Below, piece by piece: positions 33,077 to 47,236 of a DNA stretch of 64,000 bases; position 1 is the stretch's first letter, and every line of letters begins with the position of its first letter. The notes beneath the pieces are model-generated. The model did not search any database. It was not told where the DNA came from and was given only the letters and a program-made list of their open reading frames with translations. Location: positions 1,764,001 through 1,828,000 of the forward strand of contig JAWQEG010000166.1 of NCBI GenBank assembly GCA_033782935.1. The letters are read 5' to 3'. A program made the position numbers and the translations under genes. This stretch comes from Petrolisthes cinctipes (taxonomy: Eukaryota; Arthropoda; Malacostraca; Decapoda; Porcellanidae).

Positions 33077-36000
33077 CTAGCACTGTGTAGGCATGTACAG
33101 ATTGCTTCTGGGTACCCGAAATATTGAATTTTCGGGTGTTTTGAGCCTGAATTTGATATATAAACGGGTACAGAAGATACATGCACATATTGACTTTGGG
33201 CATCTAAAATATCGATTTTCAGCATGTTTTGGGCCTGTATTTTGAAAATACTCTAACACTGAGTAGGCATGTACAGATTGCTTCTGGGACCCCAAAATAT
33301 TGAATTTTCGGGTGTTTTGAGCCTGAATTTGAGATATAAACGGGTACTGAAGATGCATGCACATATCGACTTTTGTGCACCTAAAAGATTGATTTTCAGT
33401 ATGTTTTGAGCATGTATTTTGAAAATACTCTAACACGGATTAGGCATGTACAGAACGCTTCTGGGACCCCTAAATATCGAATTTTCGGGTGTTTTGGGAC
33501 TGAATTTGAGATATCGACTTTTTGGCACCTAAAAGATCGATTTTTAGCATGTTTTTAGCCTATATTTTGAAAATATTCTAGCACTGTACAGATTGCTTCT
33601 GGGACCCCAAAATATTGAATTTTAGGTGTTTTGAGCCTGAATTTGAGATATAAACGGGTACAGAAGATACATGCACATATTGACTTTGGGCACCAAAAAT
33701 ATCGATTTTCAGCATGTTTTGGGCCTGAATTTTGAAAATACTCTAACACGGAGTAGGCATGTACAGATCGCTTCTGGTACCCCAAAATATCGAATTTTCG
33801 GGTGTTTAGGGTTAGAATTTGAGATTTAAACGGGTACAGAAGATGCATGCACATATCGACTTTTGGGCACCTAAAAGATCGATTTTCAGTATGTTTTTGG
33901 CCTGTATTTTGAAAATACTCTAACACGGAGTAGGCATGTACAAATACCTTCTGGGACCTCTAAATATCGAATTTTCGGGTGTTTTGGGACTGAATTTGAT
34001 ATATCGATTTTTTGGCACCTAAAATGTCGATTTTTAGCATGTTTTTAGCCTATATTTTGAAAATATTCTAGCACTGTGTATTCATGTACAGATTGCTTCT
34101 GGGACCCCAAAATATTGAATTTTCGGGTGTTTTGAGCCTGAATTTGAGATATAAACGGGTACAGAAGATACATGCACATATTGACTTTGGGCACCAAAAA
34201 TATCGATTTTCAGCATGTTTTGGGCCTGTATTCTGAAAATACTCTAACACTGAGTAGGCATGTACAGATTGCTTCTGGGACCCCAAAATATTGAATTTTC
34301 GGGTGTTTTGAGCCTGAATTTGAGATATAAACGGGTACTGAAGATGCATGCACATATCGACTTTTGTGCACCTAAAAGATCGATTTTCAGTATGTTTTGA
34401 GCATGTATTTTGAAAATACTCTAACACGGAGTAGGCATGTACAGATCGCTTCTGGGACCCCTAAATATCGAATTTTCGGGTGTTTTGGGACTGAATTTGA
34501 GATATCGACTTTTTGGCACCTAAAAGATCGATTTTTAGCATGTTTTTAGCCTATATTTTGAAAATATTCTAGCACTGTGTAGGCATGTACAGATTGCTTC
34601 TGGGTACCCGAAATATTGAATTTTCGGGTGTTTTGAGCCTGAATTTGATATATAAACGGGTACAGAAGATACATGCACATATTGACTTTGGGCATCTAAA
34701 ATATCGATTTTCAGCATGTTTTGGGCCTGTATTTTGAAAATACTCTAACACTGAGTAGGCATGTACAGATTGCTTCTGGGACCCCAAAATATTGAATTTT
34801 CGGGTGTTTTGAGCCTGAATTTGAGATATAAACGGGTACTGAAGATGCATGCACATATCGACTTTTGTGCACCTAAAAGATTGATTTTCAGTATGTTTTG
34901 AGCATGTATTTTGAAAATACTCTAACACGGATTAGGCATGTACAGAACGCTTCTGGGACCCCTAAATATCGAATTTTCGGGTGTTTTGGGACTGAATATG
35001 AGATATCGACTTTTTGGCACCTAAAAGATCGATTTTTAGCATGTTTTTAGCCTATATTTTGAAAATATTCTAGCACTGTACAGATTGCTTCTGGGACCCC
35101 AAAATATTGAATTTTAGGTGTTTTGAGCCTGAATTTGAGATATAAACGGGTACAGAAGATACATGCACATATTGACTTTGGGCACCAAAAATATTGATTT
35201 TCAGCATGTTTTGGGCCTGAATTTTGAAAATACTCTAACACGGAGTAGGCATGTACAGATCGCTTCTGGGACCCCAAAATATCGAATTTTCGGGTGTTTA
35301 GGGTTAGAATTTGAGATTTAAACGGGTACAGAAGATGCATGCACATATCGACTTTTGGGCACCTAAAAGATCGATTTTCAGTATGTTTTTGGCCTGTATT
35401 TTGAAAATACTCTAACACGGAGTAGGCATGTACAAATACCTTCTGGGACCTCTAAATATCGAATTTTCGGGTGTTTTGGGACTGAATTTGATATATCGAT
35501 TTTTTGGCACCTAAAATGTCGATTTTTAGCATGTTTTTAGCCTATATTTTGAAAATATTCTAGCACTGTGTATTCATGTACAGATTGCTTCTGGGACCCC
35601 AAAATATTGAATTTTCGGGTGTTTAGGGCCAGAATTTGAGATATAAACGGGTACAGAAGATACATGCACATATTGACTTTGGGCACCAAAAATATCGATT
35701 TTCAGCATGTTTTGGGCCTGTATTCTGAAAATACTCTAACACTGAGTAGGCATGTACAGATTGCTTCTGGGACCCCAAAATATTGAATTTTCGGGTGTTT
35801 TGAGCCTGAATTTGAGATATAAACGGGTACTGAAGATGCATGCACATATCGACTTTTGTGCACCTAAAAGATCGATTTTCAGTATGTTTTGAGCATGTAT
35901 TTTGAAAATACTCTAACACGGAGTAGACATGTACAGATACCTTCTGGGACCTCTAAATATCGAATTTTCGAGTGTTTTGGGACTGAATTTGAGATATCGA

Positions 36001-38053
36001 TTTTTTGGCACCTAAAATGTCGATTTTTAGCATGTTTTTAGCCTATATTTTGAAAATATTCTAGCACTGAGTAGGCATGTACAGATTGCTTCTGGGACCC
36101 CGAAATATTGAATTTTCGAGTGTTTTGAGCCTGAATTTGAGATATAAACGGGTACAGAAGATACATGCACATATTGACTTTGGGCACCAAAAATATCGAT
36201 TTTCAGCATGTTTTGGGCCTGTATTTTGAAAATACTCTAACACTGAGTAGGCATGTACAGATTGCTTCTGGGACCCCAAAATATTGAATTTTCGGGTGTT
36301 TTGAGCCTGAATTTGAGATATAAACGGGTACTGAAGATGCATGCACATATCGACTTTTGGGCACCTAAAAGATCGATTTTCAGTATGTTTTGAGCATGTA
36401 TTTTGAAAATACTCTAACACGGAGTAGGCATGTACAGATCGCTTCTGGGACCCCTAAATATCGAATTTTCGGGTGTTTTGGGACTGAATTTGAGATATCG
36501 ACTTTTTGGCACCTAAAAGATAGATTTTTTGCATGTTTTTAGCCTATATTTTGAAAATATTCTAGCACTGTGTAGGCATGTACAGATTGCTTCTGGGTAC
36601 CCGAAATATTGAATTTTCGGGTGTTTTGAGCCTGAATTTGATATATAAACGGGTACAGAAGATACATGCACATATTGACTTTGGGCATCTAAAATATCGA
36701 TTTTCAGCATGTTTTGGGCCTGTATTTTGAAAATACTCTAACACTGAGTAGGCATGTACAGATTGCTTCTGGGACCCCAAAATATTGAATTTTCGGGTGT
36801 TTTGAGCCTGAATTTGAGATATAAACGGGTACTGAAGATGCATGCACATATCGACTTTTGTGCACCTAAAAGATTGATTTTCAGTATGTTTTGAGCATGT
36901 ATTTTGAAAATACTCTAACACGGATTAGGCATGTACAGAACGCTTCTGGGACCCCTAAATATCGAATTTTCGGGTGTTTTGGGACTGAATTTGAGATATC
37001 GACTTTTTGGCACCTAAAAGATCGATTTTTAGCATGTTTTTAGCCTATATTTTGAAAATATTCTAGCACTGTACAGATTGCTTCTGGGACCCCAAAATAT
37101 TGAATTTTAGGTGTTTTGAGCCTGAATTTGAGATATAAACGGGTACAGAAGATACATGCACATATTGACTTTGGGCACCAAAAATATCGATTTTCAGCAT
37201 GTTTTGGGCCTGAATTTTGAAAATACTCTAACACGGAGTAGGCATGTACAGATCGCTTCTGGGACCCCAAAATATCGAATTTTCGGGTGTTTAGGGTTAG
37301 AATTTGAGATTTAAACGGGTACAGAAGATGCATGCACATATCGACTTTTGGGCACCTAAAAGATCGATTTTCAGTATGTTTTTGGCCTGTATTTTGAAAA
37401 TACTCTAACACGGAGTAGGCATGTACAAATACCTTCTGGGACCTCTAAATATCGAATTTTCGGGTGTTTTGGGACTGAATTTGATATATCGATTTTTTGG
37501 CACCTAAAATGTCGATTTTTAGCATGTTTTTAGCCTATATTTTGAAAATATTCTAGCACTGTGTATTCATGTACAGATTGCTTCTGGGACCCCAAAATAT
37601 TGAATTTTCGGGTGTTTTGAGCCTGAATTTGAGATATAAACGGGTACAGAAGATACATGCACATATTGACTTTGGGCACCAAAAATATCGATTTTCAGCA
37701 TGTTTTGGGCCTGTATTCTGAAAATACTCTAACACTGAGTAGGCATGTACAGATTGCTTCTGGGACCCCAAAATATTGAATTTTCGGGTGTTTTGAGCCT
37801 GAATTTGAGATATAAACGGGTACTGAAGATGCATGCACATATCGACTTTTGTGCACCTAAAAGATCGATTTTCAGTATGTTTTGAGCATGTATTTTGAAA
37901 ATACTCTAACACGGAGTAGGCATGTACAGATCGCTTCTGGGACCCCTAAATATCGAATTTTCGGGTGTTTTGGGACTGAATTTGAGATATCGACTTTTTG
38001 GCACCTAAAAGATCGATTTTTAGCATGTTTTTAGCCTATATTTTGAAAATATT
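33077..38053 (+). repeat. 1492/1993-bp superrepeat, three copies
   Basis: Copies start at marks 33077, 34569 and 36562. The first contains spacings 501, 490, 501; the second has an additional 501-bp HOR; the third repeats 501, 490, 501. Shared private variants are GGGTACCCGAAATATTG, CTAAAAGATTGATTTTC, CTGTGTATTCATG and GTACAAATACC. The third copy begins with AAAAGATAGATTTTTTGC, a small local difference. Confidence 0.87.
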
Positions 38054-41000
38054 CTAGCACTGTACAGATTGCTTCTGGGACCCCGAAATATTGAATTTTC
38101 GGGTGTTTTTAGCCTGAATTTGAGATATAAACGGGTACAGAAGATACATGCACATATTGACTTTGGGTACCAAAAATATCGATTTTCAGCATGTTTTGGG
38201 CCTGAATTTTGAAAATACTCTAACACGGAGTAGGCATGTACAGATCGCTTCTGGGACCCCAAAATATCGAATTTTCGGGTGTTTAGGGCCAGAATTTGAG
38301 ATATAAACGGGTACAGAAGATGCATGCACATATCGACTTTTGGGCACCTAAAAGATCGATTTTCAGTATGTTTTTGGCCTGTATTTTGAAAATACTCTAA
38401 CACGGAGTAGGCATGTACAGATACCTTCTGGGACCTCTAAATATCGAATTTTCGGGGGTTTTGGGACTGAATTTGAGATATCGATTTTTTGGCACCTAAA
38501 ATGTCGATTTTTAGCATGTTTTTAGCCTATATTTTGAAAATATTCTAGCACTGTGTAGGCATGTACAGATTGCTTCTGGGACCCCAAAATCTTGAATTTT
38601 CGGGTGTTTTGAGCCTGAATTTGAGATATAAACGGGTACAGAAGATACATGCACATATTGACTTTGGGCATCTAAAATACCGATTTTCAGCATGTTTTGG
38701 GCCTGTATTTTGAAAATACTCTATCACTGAGTAGGCATGTACAGATTTCTTCTGGGACCCCAAAATATTGAATTTTCGGGTGTTTTGAGCCTGAATTTGA
38801 GATATAAACGGGTACTGAAGATGCATGCACATATCGACTTTTGTGCACCTAAAAGATCGATTTTCAGTATGTTTTGAGCATGTATTTTGAAAATACTCTA
38901 ACACGGAGTAGGCATGTACAGATCGCTTCTGGGACCCCTAAATATCGAATTTTCGGGTGTTTTGGGACTGAATTTGAGATATCGACTTTTTGGCACCTAA
39001 AAGATCGATTTTTAGCATGTTTTTAGCCTATATTTTGAAAATATTCTAGCACTGAGTAGGCATGTACAGATTGCTTCTGGGACCCCAAAATATTGCATTT
39101 TCGGGTGTTTTGAGCCTGAATTTGATATATAAACGGGTACAGAAGATACATGCACATATTGACTTTGGGCATCTAAAATATCGATTTTCAGCATGTTTTG
39201 GGCCTGTATTTTGAAAATACTCTAACACTGAGTAGGCATGTACAGATTGCTTCTGTGACCCCAAAATATTGAATTTTCGGGTGTTTTGAGCCTGAATTTG
39301 AGATATAAACGGGTACTGAAGATGCATGCACATATCGACTTTTGTGCACCTAAAAGATCGATTTTCAGTATTTTTTGAGCATGTATTTTGAAAATACTCT
39401 AACACGGAGTAGGCATGTACAGATCGCTTCTGGGACCCCTAAATATCGAATTTTCGGGTGTTTTGGGACTGAATTTGAGATATCGACTTTTTGGCACCTA
39501 AAAGATCGATTTTTAGCATGTATTTAGCCTATATTTTGAAAATATTCTAGCACTGTACAGATTGCATCTGGGACCCCAAAATATTGAATTTTCGGGTGTT
39601 TTGGGCCAGAATTTGAGATATAAACGGGTACAGAAGATGCATGCACATATCGACTTTTGGGCACCTAAAAGATCGATTTTCAGTATGTTTTTGGCCTGTA
39701 TTTTGAAAATACTCTAACACGGAGTAGACATGTACAGATACCTTCTGGGACCTCTAAATATCGAATTTTCGGGTGTTTTGGGACTGAATTTGAGATATCG
39801 ATTTTTTGGCATCTAAAATGTCGATTTTTAGCATGTTTTTAGCCTATATTTTGAAAATATTCTAGCACTGTGTAGGCATGTACAGATTGCTTCTGGGACC
39901 CCAAAATGTTGAATTTTCGGGTGTTTTGAGCATGAATTTGAGATATAAACGGGTACAGAAGATACATGCACATATTGACTTTGGGCATCTAAAATATCGA
40001 TTTTCAGCATATTTTGGGCCTGTATTTTGAAAATACTCTAACACTGAGTAGGCATGTACAGATTGCTTCTGGGGCCCCAAAATATTGAATTTTCGGGTGT
40101 TTTGAGCCTGAATTTGAGATATAAAAAGGGTACTGAAGATGCATGCACATATCGACTTTTGTGCACCTAACAGATCGATTTTCAGTATGTTTTGAGCATG
40201 TATTTTGAAAATACTCTAACACGGAGTAGGCATGTACAGATCGCTTCTGGGACCCCTAAATATCGAATTTTCGGGTGTTTTGGGACTGAATTTGAGATAT
40301 CGACTTTTTGGCACCTAAAAGATCGATTTTTTGCATGTTTTTAGCCTATATTTTGAAAATATTCTAGCACTGAGTAGGCATGTACAGATTGCTTCTGGGA
40401 CCCCAAAATATTGAATTTTCGGGTGTTTTGAGCCTGAATTTGAGATATAAACGGGTACAGAAGATACATGCACATATTGACTTTGGGCACCAAAAATATC
40501 GATTTTCAGCATGTTTTGGGCCTGAATTTTGAAAATACTCTAACACGGAGTAGGCATTTACAGATCGCTTCTGGGACTCCAAAATATCGAATTTTCGGGT
40601 GTTTTGGGCCAGAATTTGAGATATAAACGGGTACAGAAGATGCATGCACATATCGACTTTTGGGCACCTAAAAGATCGATTTTCAGTATGTTTTGAGCCT
40701 GTATTTTGAAAATACTCTAACACGGAGTAGGCATGTACAGATACCTTCTGGGACCTCTAAATATCGAATTTTAGGGTGTTTTGGGACTGAATTTGAGATA
40801 TCGATTTTTTGGCACCTAAAATGTCGATTTTTAGCATGTTTTTAGCCTATATTTTGAAAATATTCTAGCACTGTGTAGGCATGTACAGATTGCTTCTGGG
40901 ACCCCAAAATATTGAATTTTCGGGTGTTTTGAGCCTGAATTTGAGATATAAACGGGTACAGAAGATACATGCACATATTGAATTTGGGGACCAAAAATAT

Positions 41001-42191
41001 CGATTTTCAGCATGTTTTGGGCCTGTATTTTGAAAATACTCTAACACTGAGTAGGCATGTACAGATTGCTTCTGGGACCCCAAAATATTGAATTTTCGGG
41101 TGTTTTGAGCCTGATTTTGAGATATAAATGGGTACTGAAGATGCATGCACATATCGACTTTTGTGCACCTAAAAGATCGATTTTCAGTATGTTTTGAGCA
41201 TGTATTTTGAAAATACTCTAACACGGAGTAGGCATGTACAGATCGCTTCTGGGACCCCTAAATATCGAATTTTCGGGTGTTTTGGGACTGAATTTGAGAT
41301 ATCGACTTTTTGGCACCTAAAAGATCGATTTTTAGCATGTTTTTAGCCTATATTTTGAAAATATTCTAGCACTGTGTAGGCATGTACAGATTGCTTCTGG
41401 GACCCCAAAATATTGATTTTTCGGGTGTTTTGAGCCTGAATTTGAGATATAAACGGGTACAGAAGATACATGCACATATTGACTTTATGCACCAAAAATA
41501 TCGATTTTCAGCATGTTTTGGGCCTGAATTTTGAAAATACTCTAACACGGAGTAGGCATGTACAGATCGCTTCTGGGACCCCAAAATATCGAATTTTCGT
41601 GTGCTTAGGGCCAGAATTTGAGATATAAACGGGTACAGAAGATGCATGCACATATCGACTTTTGGGCACCTAAAAGATCGATTTTCAGTATGTTTTTAGC
41701 CTGTATTTTGAAAATACTCTAACAAGAATTAGGCATGTACAGATACCTTCTGGGACCTCTAAATATCGAATTTTCGGGTGTTTTGGGACTGAATTTGATA
41801 TATCGATTTTTTGGCACCGAAAATGTCGATTTTTAGCATGTTTTTAGCCTATATTTTGAAAATATTCTAGCACTGTGTAGGCATGTACAGATTGCTTCTG
41901 GGACCCCATAATATTGAATTTTCGGGTGTTTTGAGCCTGAATTTGAGATATAAACGGGTACTGAAGATGCATGCACATATCGACTTTTGTGCACCTAAAA
42001 GATCGATTTTCAGTATGTTTTGAGCATGTATTTTGAAAATACTCTAACACGGAGTAGGCATGTACAGATCGCTTCTGGGACCCCTAAATATCGAATTTTC
42101 GGGTGTTTTGGGACTGAATTTGAGATATCGACTTTTTGGCACATAAAAGATCGATTTTTAGCATGTTTTTAGCCTATATTTTGAAAATATT
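38054..42191 (+). repeat. Irregular satellite, mostly 501-bp HORs
   Basis: Spacings are 491, 501, 501, 315, 502, 501, 501, 501 and 325. Private mutations are more frequent than to the left, for example AAAATACCGATTTTC near 38,677, CTGTGACCCC near 39,253, CAGTATTTTTTGAG near 39,366, GGGGCCCC near 40,072, ATAAAAAGGGTAC near 40,124 and GGGGACCAAAAATATC near 40,986. There are no non-satellite insertions. Confidence 0.85.
39547..39861 (+). repeat. Two-monomer HOR with 10-bp deletion (315 bp)
   Basis: This is the same c/a fusion + b structure as the 325-bp units but begins with the deleted junction CACTGTACAG. It is the only 315-bp unit in the window. A private GATTGCATCTGG lies near 39,560. Confidence 0.83.
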
Positions 42192-44510
42192 CTAGCACTG
42201 AGTAGGCATGTACAGATTGCTTCTGGGACCCCAAAATATTAAATTTTCGGGTGTTTTGAGCCTGAATTTGAGATATAAACGGGTAAAGAAGATACATGCA
42301 CATATTGACTTTGGGCACCAAAAATATCGATTTTTAGCATGTTTTGGGCCTGAATTTTGAAAATACTCTAACACGGAGAAGGCATGTACAGATCGCTTCT
42401 GGGACCCCAAAATATCGAATTTTCGGGTTTTTAGGGCCAGAATTTGAGATATAAACGGGTACAGAAGATGCATGCACATATCGACTTTTGGGCACCTAAA
42501 AGATCGATTTTCAGTATGTTTTTAGCCTGTATTTTGAAAATACTCTAACAAGAATTAGGCATGTACAGATACCTTCTGGGACCTCTAAATATCGAATTTT
42601 CGGGTGTTTTGGGACTGAATTTGATATATCGATTTTTTGGCACCTAAAATGTCGATTTTTAGCATGTTTTTAGCCTATATTTTGAAAATATTCTAGCACT
42701 GTGTAGGCATGTACAGATTGCTTCTGGGACCCCAAAATATTGAATTTTCGGGTGTTTTGAGCCTGAATTTGAGATATAAACGGGAACAGAAGATACATGC
42801 ACATATTGACTTTGGGCATCTAAAATATCGATTTTCAGTATGTTTTGGGCCTGTATTTTGAAAATACTCTAACACTGTACAGATTGCTACTGGGATCCCA
42901 AAATATTGAATTTTCGGGTGCTTTGAGCCTGAATTTGAGATATAAACGGGTACTGAAGATGCATGCACATATCGACTTTTGGGCACCTAAAAGATCGATT
43001 TTCAGTATGTTTTTGGCCTGTATTTTGAAAATACTCTAACACGGAGTAGGCATGTACAGATACCTTCTGGGACCTCTAAATATCGAATTTTCGGGTGTTA
43101 TGGGACTGAATTTGATATATCGATTTTTTGGCACCTAAAATGTCGATTTTTAGCATGTTTTTAGCCTATATTTTGAAAATATTCTAGCACTGTGTATTCA
43201 TGTACAGATTGCTTCTGGGACCCCTAAATATTGAATTTTCGGGTGTTTTGAGCCTGAATTTGAGATATAAACGGGTACAGAAGATACATGCACATATTGA
43301 CTTTGGGCACCAAAAATATCGATTTTCAGCATGTTTTGGGCCTGTATTCTGAAAATACTCTAACACTGAGTAGGCATGTACAGATTGCTTCTGGGACCCC
43401 AAAATATTGAATTTTCGGGTGTTTTGAGCCAGAATTTGAGATATAAACGGGTACTGAAGATGCATGCACATATCGACTTTTGTGCACCTAAAAGATCGAT
43501 TTTCAGTATGTTTTGAGCATGTATTTTGAAAATACTCTAACACGGAGTAGGCATGTACAGATCGCTTCTGGGACCCCTAAATATCGAATTTTCGGGTGTT
43601 TTGGGACTGAATTTGAGATATCGACTTTTTGGCACCTAAAAGATCGATTTTTAGCATGTTTTTAGCCTATATTTTGAAAATATTCTAGCACTGAGTAGGC
43701 ATGTACAGATTGCTTCTGGGACCCCAAAATATTGAATTTTTGGGTGTTTTGAGCCTGAATTTGAGATATAAACGGGTAAAGAAGATACATGCACATATTG
43801 ACTTTGGGCACCAAAAATATCGATTTTTAGCATGTTTTGGGCCTGAATTTTGAAAATACTCTAACACGGAGAAGGCATGTACAGATCGCTTCTGGGACCC
43901 CAAAATATCGAATTTTCGGGTTTTTAGGGCCAGAATTTGAGATATAAAAGGGTACAGAAGATGCATGCACATATCGACTTTTGGGCACCTAAAAGATCGA
44001 TTTTCAGTATGTTTTTGGCCTGTATTTTGAAAATACTCTAACACGGAGTAGGCATGTACAGATACCTTCTGGGACCTCTAAATATCGAATTTTCGGGTGT
44101 TTTGGGACTGAATTTGAGATATCGATTATTTGGCACCTAAAATATCGATTTTCAGCATGTTTTTAGCCTATATTTTGAAAATATTCTAGCACTGTGTAGG
44201 CATGTACAGATTCCTTCTGGGACCCCAAAATATTGAATTTTCGGGTGTTTTGAGCCTGAATTTGAGATATAAACGGGTACTGAAGATGCTTGCACATATC
44301 GACTTTTGTGCACCTAAAAGATCGATTTTCAGTATGTTTTGAGCATGTATTTTGAAAATACTCTAACACGGAGTAGGCATGTACAGATCGCTTCTGGGAC
44401 TCCTAAATATCGAATTTTCGGGTGTTTTGGGACTGAATTTGAGATATCGACTTTTTGGCACCTAAAAGATCGATATTTAGCATGTTTTTAGCCTATATTT
44501 TGAAAATATT
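42192..44510 (+). repeat. 1493-bp local duplication
   Basis: Marks 42192 and 42693 recur at 43685 and 44186. Both copies share GGGTAAAGAAGATAC, CGATTTTTAGCATGTTTTGG, CGGAGAAGGCATG and CGGGTTTTTAGGGCC, a combination not seen elsewhere. CGGGTTTTTAGGG alone is also present in the 14.1, 22.5 and 29.3 kb units. Confidence 0.8.
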
Positions 44511-45714
44511 CTAGCACTGTACAGATTGCTTCTGGGACCCCAAAATATTGAATTTTCGGGTGTTTTGAGCCTGAATTTGAGATATAAACGGGTACAGAAG
44601 ATATATGCACATATTGACTTTGGGCACCAAAAATATCGATTTTCAGCATGTTTTGGGCCTGAATTTTGAAAATACTCTAACACGGAGTAGGCATGTACAG
44701 ATCGCTTCTGGGACCCCAAAATATCGAATTTTCGGGTGTTTAGGGCTAGAATTTGAGATATAAACGGGTACAGAAGATGCATGCACATATCGACTTTTGG
44801 AAACCTAAAAGATCGATTTTCAGTATGTTTTTGTCCTGTATTTTGAAAATACTATAACACGGAGTAGGCATGTACAGATACCTTTTGGGACCTCTAAATA
44901 TCTAATTTTCGGGTGTTTTGGGACTGAATTTGAGATATCGATTTTTTGGCACCTAAAATGTCGATTTTTAGCATGTTTTTAGCCTATATTTTGAAAATAT
45001 TCTAGTACTGTGTAGGCATGTACAGATTGCTTCTGGGACCCCAAAATCTTGAATTTTCGGGTGTTTTGAGCCTGAATTTGAGATATAAACGGGTACAGAA
45101 GATACATGCACATATTGACTTTGGGCATCTAAAATATCGATTTTCAGCATGTTTTGGGCCTGTATTTTGAAAATACTCTAACACTGAGTAGGCATGTACA
45201 GATTGCTTCTGGGACCCCAAAATATTGAATTATCGGGTGTTTTGAGCCTGAATTTGAGATATAAACGGGTACTGAAGATGCATGCACATATCGACTTTTG
45301 TGCACCTAAAAGATCGATTTTCAGTATGTTTTGAGCATGTATTTTGAAAATACTCTAACACGGAGTAGGCATGTACAGATCGCTTCTGGGACCCCTAAAT
45401 ATCGAATTTTCGGGTGTTTTGGGACTGAATTTGGGATATCGACTTTTTGGCACCTAAAAGATCGATTTTTAGCATGTTTTTAGCCTATATTTTGAAAATA
45501 TTCTAGCACTGAGTAGGCATGTACAGATTGCTTCTGGGACCCCAAAATATTGAATTTTCGGTTGTTTTGAGCCTGAATTTGAGATATAAACGAGTACAGA
45601 AGATACATGCACATATTGACTTTGGGCACCAAAAATATCGATTTTCAGCATGTTTTGGGCCTGAATTATGAAAATACTCTAACACGGAGTAGGCGTGTAC
45701 AGATCGCTTCTGGG

Positions 45715-45731
45715 ACCCGAAAATATCGAAT
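45715..45731 (-). other. CENP-B-box-like motif, copy 4
   Basis: Same 17 bases in a monomer with different flanking variants (GTAGGCGTGTACAG), outside the long-range duplications of the left half. Confidence 0.4.
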
Positions 45732-47219
45732 TTTCGGGTGTTTTGAGCCTGAATTTGAGATATAAACGGGTACAGAAGATTCATGCACATATCGACTTTT
45801 GGGCACCTAAAAGATCGATTTTCAGTATGTTTTTGGCCTGTATTTTGAAAATACTCTAACACGGAGTAGACATGTACAGATACCTTCTGGGACCTCTAAA
45901 TATCGAATTTTCGGGTGTTTTGGGACTGAATTTGAGATATCGATTTTTTGGCACCTAAAATGTCGATTTTTAGCATGTTTTTAGCCTATATTTTGAAAAT
46001 ATTCTAGCACTGTGTAGGCATGTACAGATTGCTTCTGGGACCCCAAAATATTGAATTTTCGGGTGTTTTGAGCCTGAATTTGAGATATAAACGGGTACAG
46101 AAGATACATGCACATATTGACTTTGGGCATCTAAAATATCGATTTTCAGCATGTTTTGGGCCTGTATTTTGAAAATACTCTAACACTGAGTAGGCATGTA
46201 CAGATTGCTTCTGGGACCCCAAAATATCGAATTTTCGGGTGTTTAGGGCCAGAATTTGAGATATAAACGGGTACAGAAGATGCATGCACATATCGACTTT
46301 TGGGCACCTAAAAGATCGATTTTCAGTATGTTTTTGTCCTGTATTTTGGAAATACTCTAACACGGAGTAGGCATGTACAGATACCTTCTGGGACCTCTAA
46401 ATATCGAATTTTCGGGTGTTTTGGGACTGAATTTGAGATATCGATTTTTTGGCACCTAAAATGTCGATTTTTAGCATGTTTTTAGCCTATATTTTGAAAA
46501 TATTCTAGCACTGTGTAGACATGTACAGATTGCTTCTGGGACCCCAAAACCTTGAATTTTCGGGTGTTTTGAGCCTGATTTTGAGATATAAACGGGTACA
46601 GAAGATACATGCACATATTGACTTTGGGCATCTAAAATATCGATTTTCAGCATGTTTTGGGCCTGTATTTTGAAAATACTCTAACACTGAGTAGGCATGT
46701 ACAGATTGCTTCTGGGACCCCAAAATATTGAATTTTCGAGTGTTTTGAGCCTGAATTTGAGATATAAACGGGTACTGAAGATGCATGCACATATCGACTT
46801 TTGTGCACCTAAAAGATCGATTTTCAGTATGTTTTGAGAATGTATTTTACAAATACTCTAACACGGAGTAGGCATGTACAGATCGCTTCTGGGACCCCTA
46901 AATATCGAATTTTCGGGTGTTTTGGGACTGAATTTGGGATATCGACTTTTTGGCACCTAAAAGATCGATTTTTAGCATGTTTTTAGCCTATATTTTGAAA
47001 ATATTCTAGCACTGAGTAGGCATGTACAGATTGCTTCTGGGACCCCAAAATATTGAATTTTCGGTTGTTTTTTTAGCTTGAATTTGAGATATAAACGAGT
47101 ACAGAAGATACATGCACATATTGACTTTGGGCACCAAAAATATCGATTTTCAGCATGTTTTGGGCCTGAATTTTGAAAATACTCTAACACGGAGTAGGCG
47201 TGTACAGATCGCTTCTGGG

Positions 47220-47236
47220 ACCCGAAAATATCGAAT
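47220..47236 (-). other. CENP-B-box-like motif, copy 5
   Basis: Same 17 bases in the second copy of the 1503-bp duplication. Confidence 0.4.
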
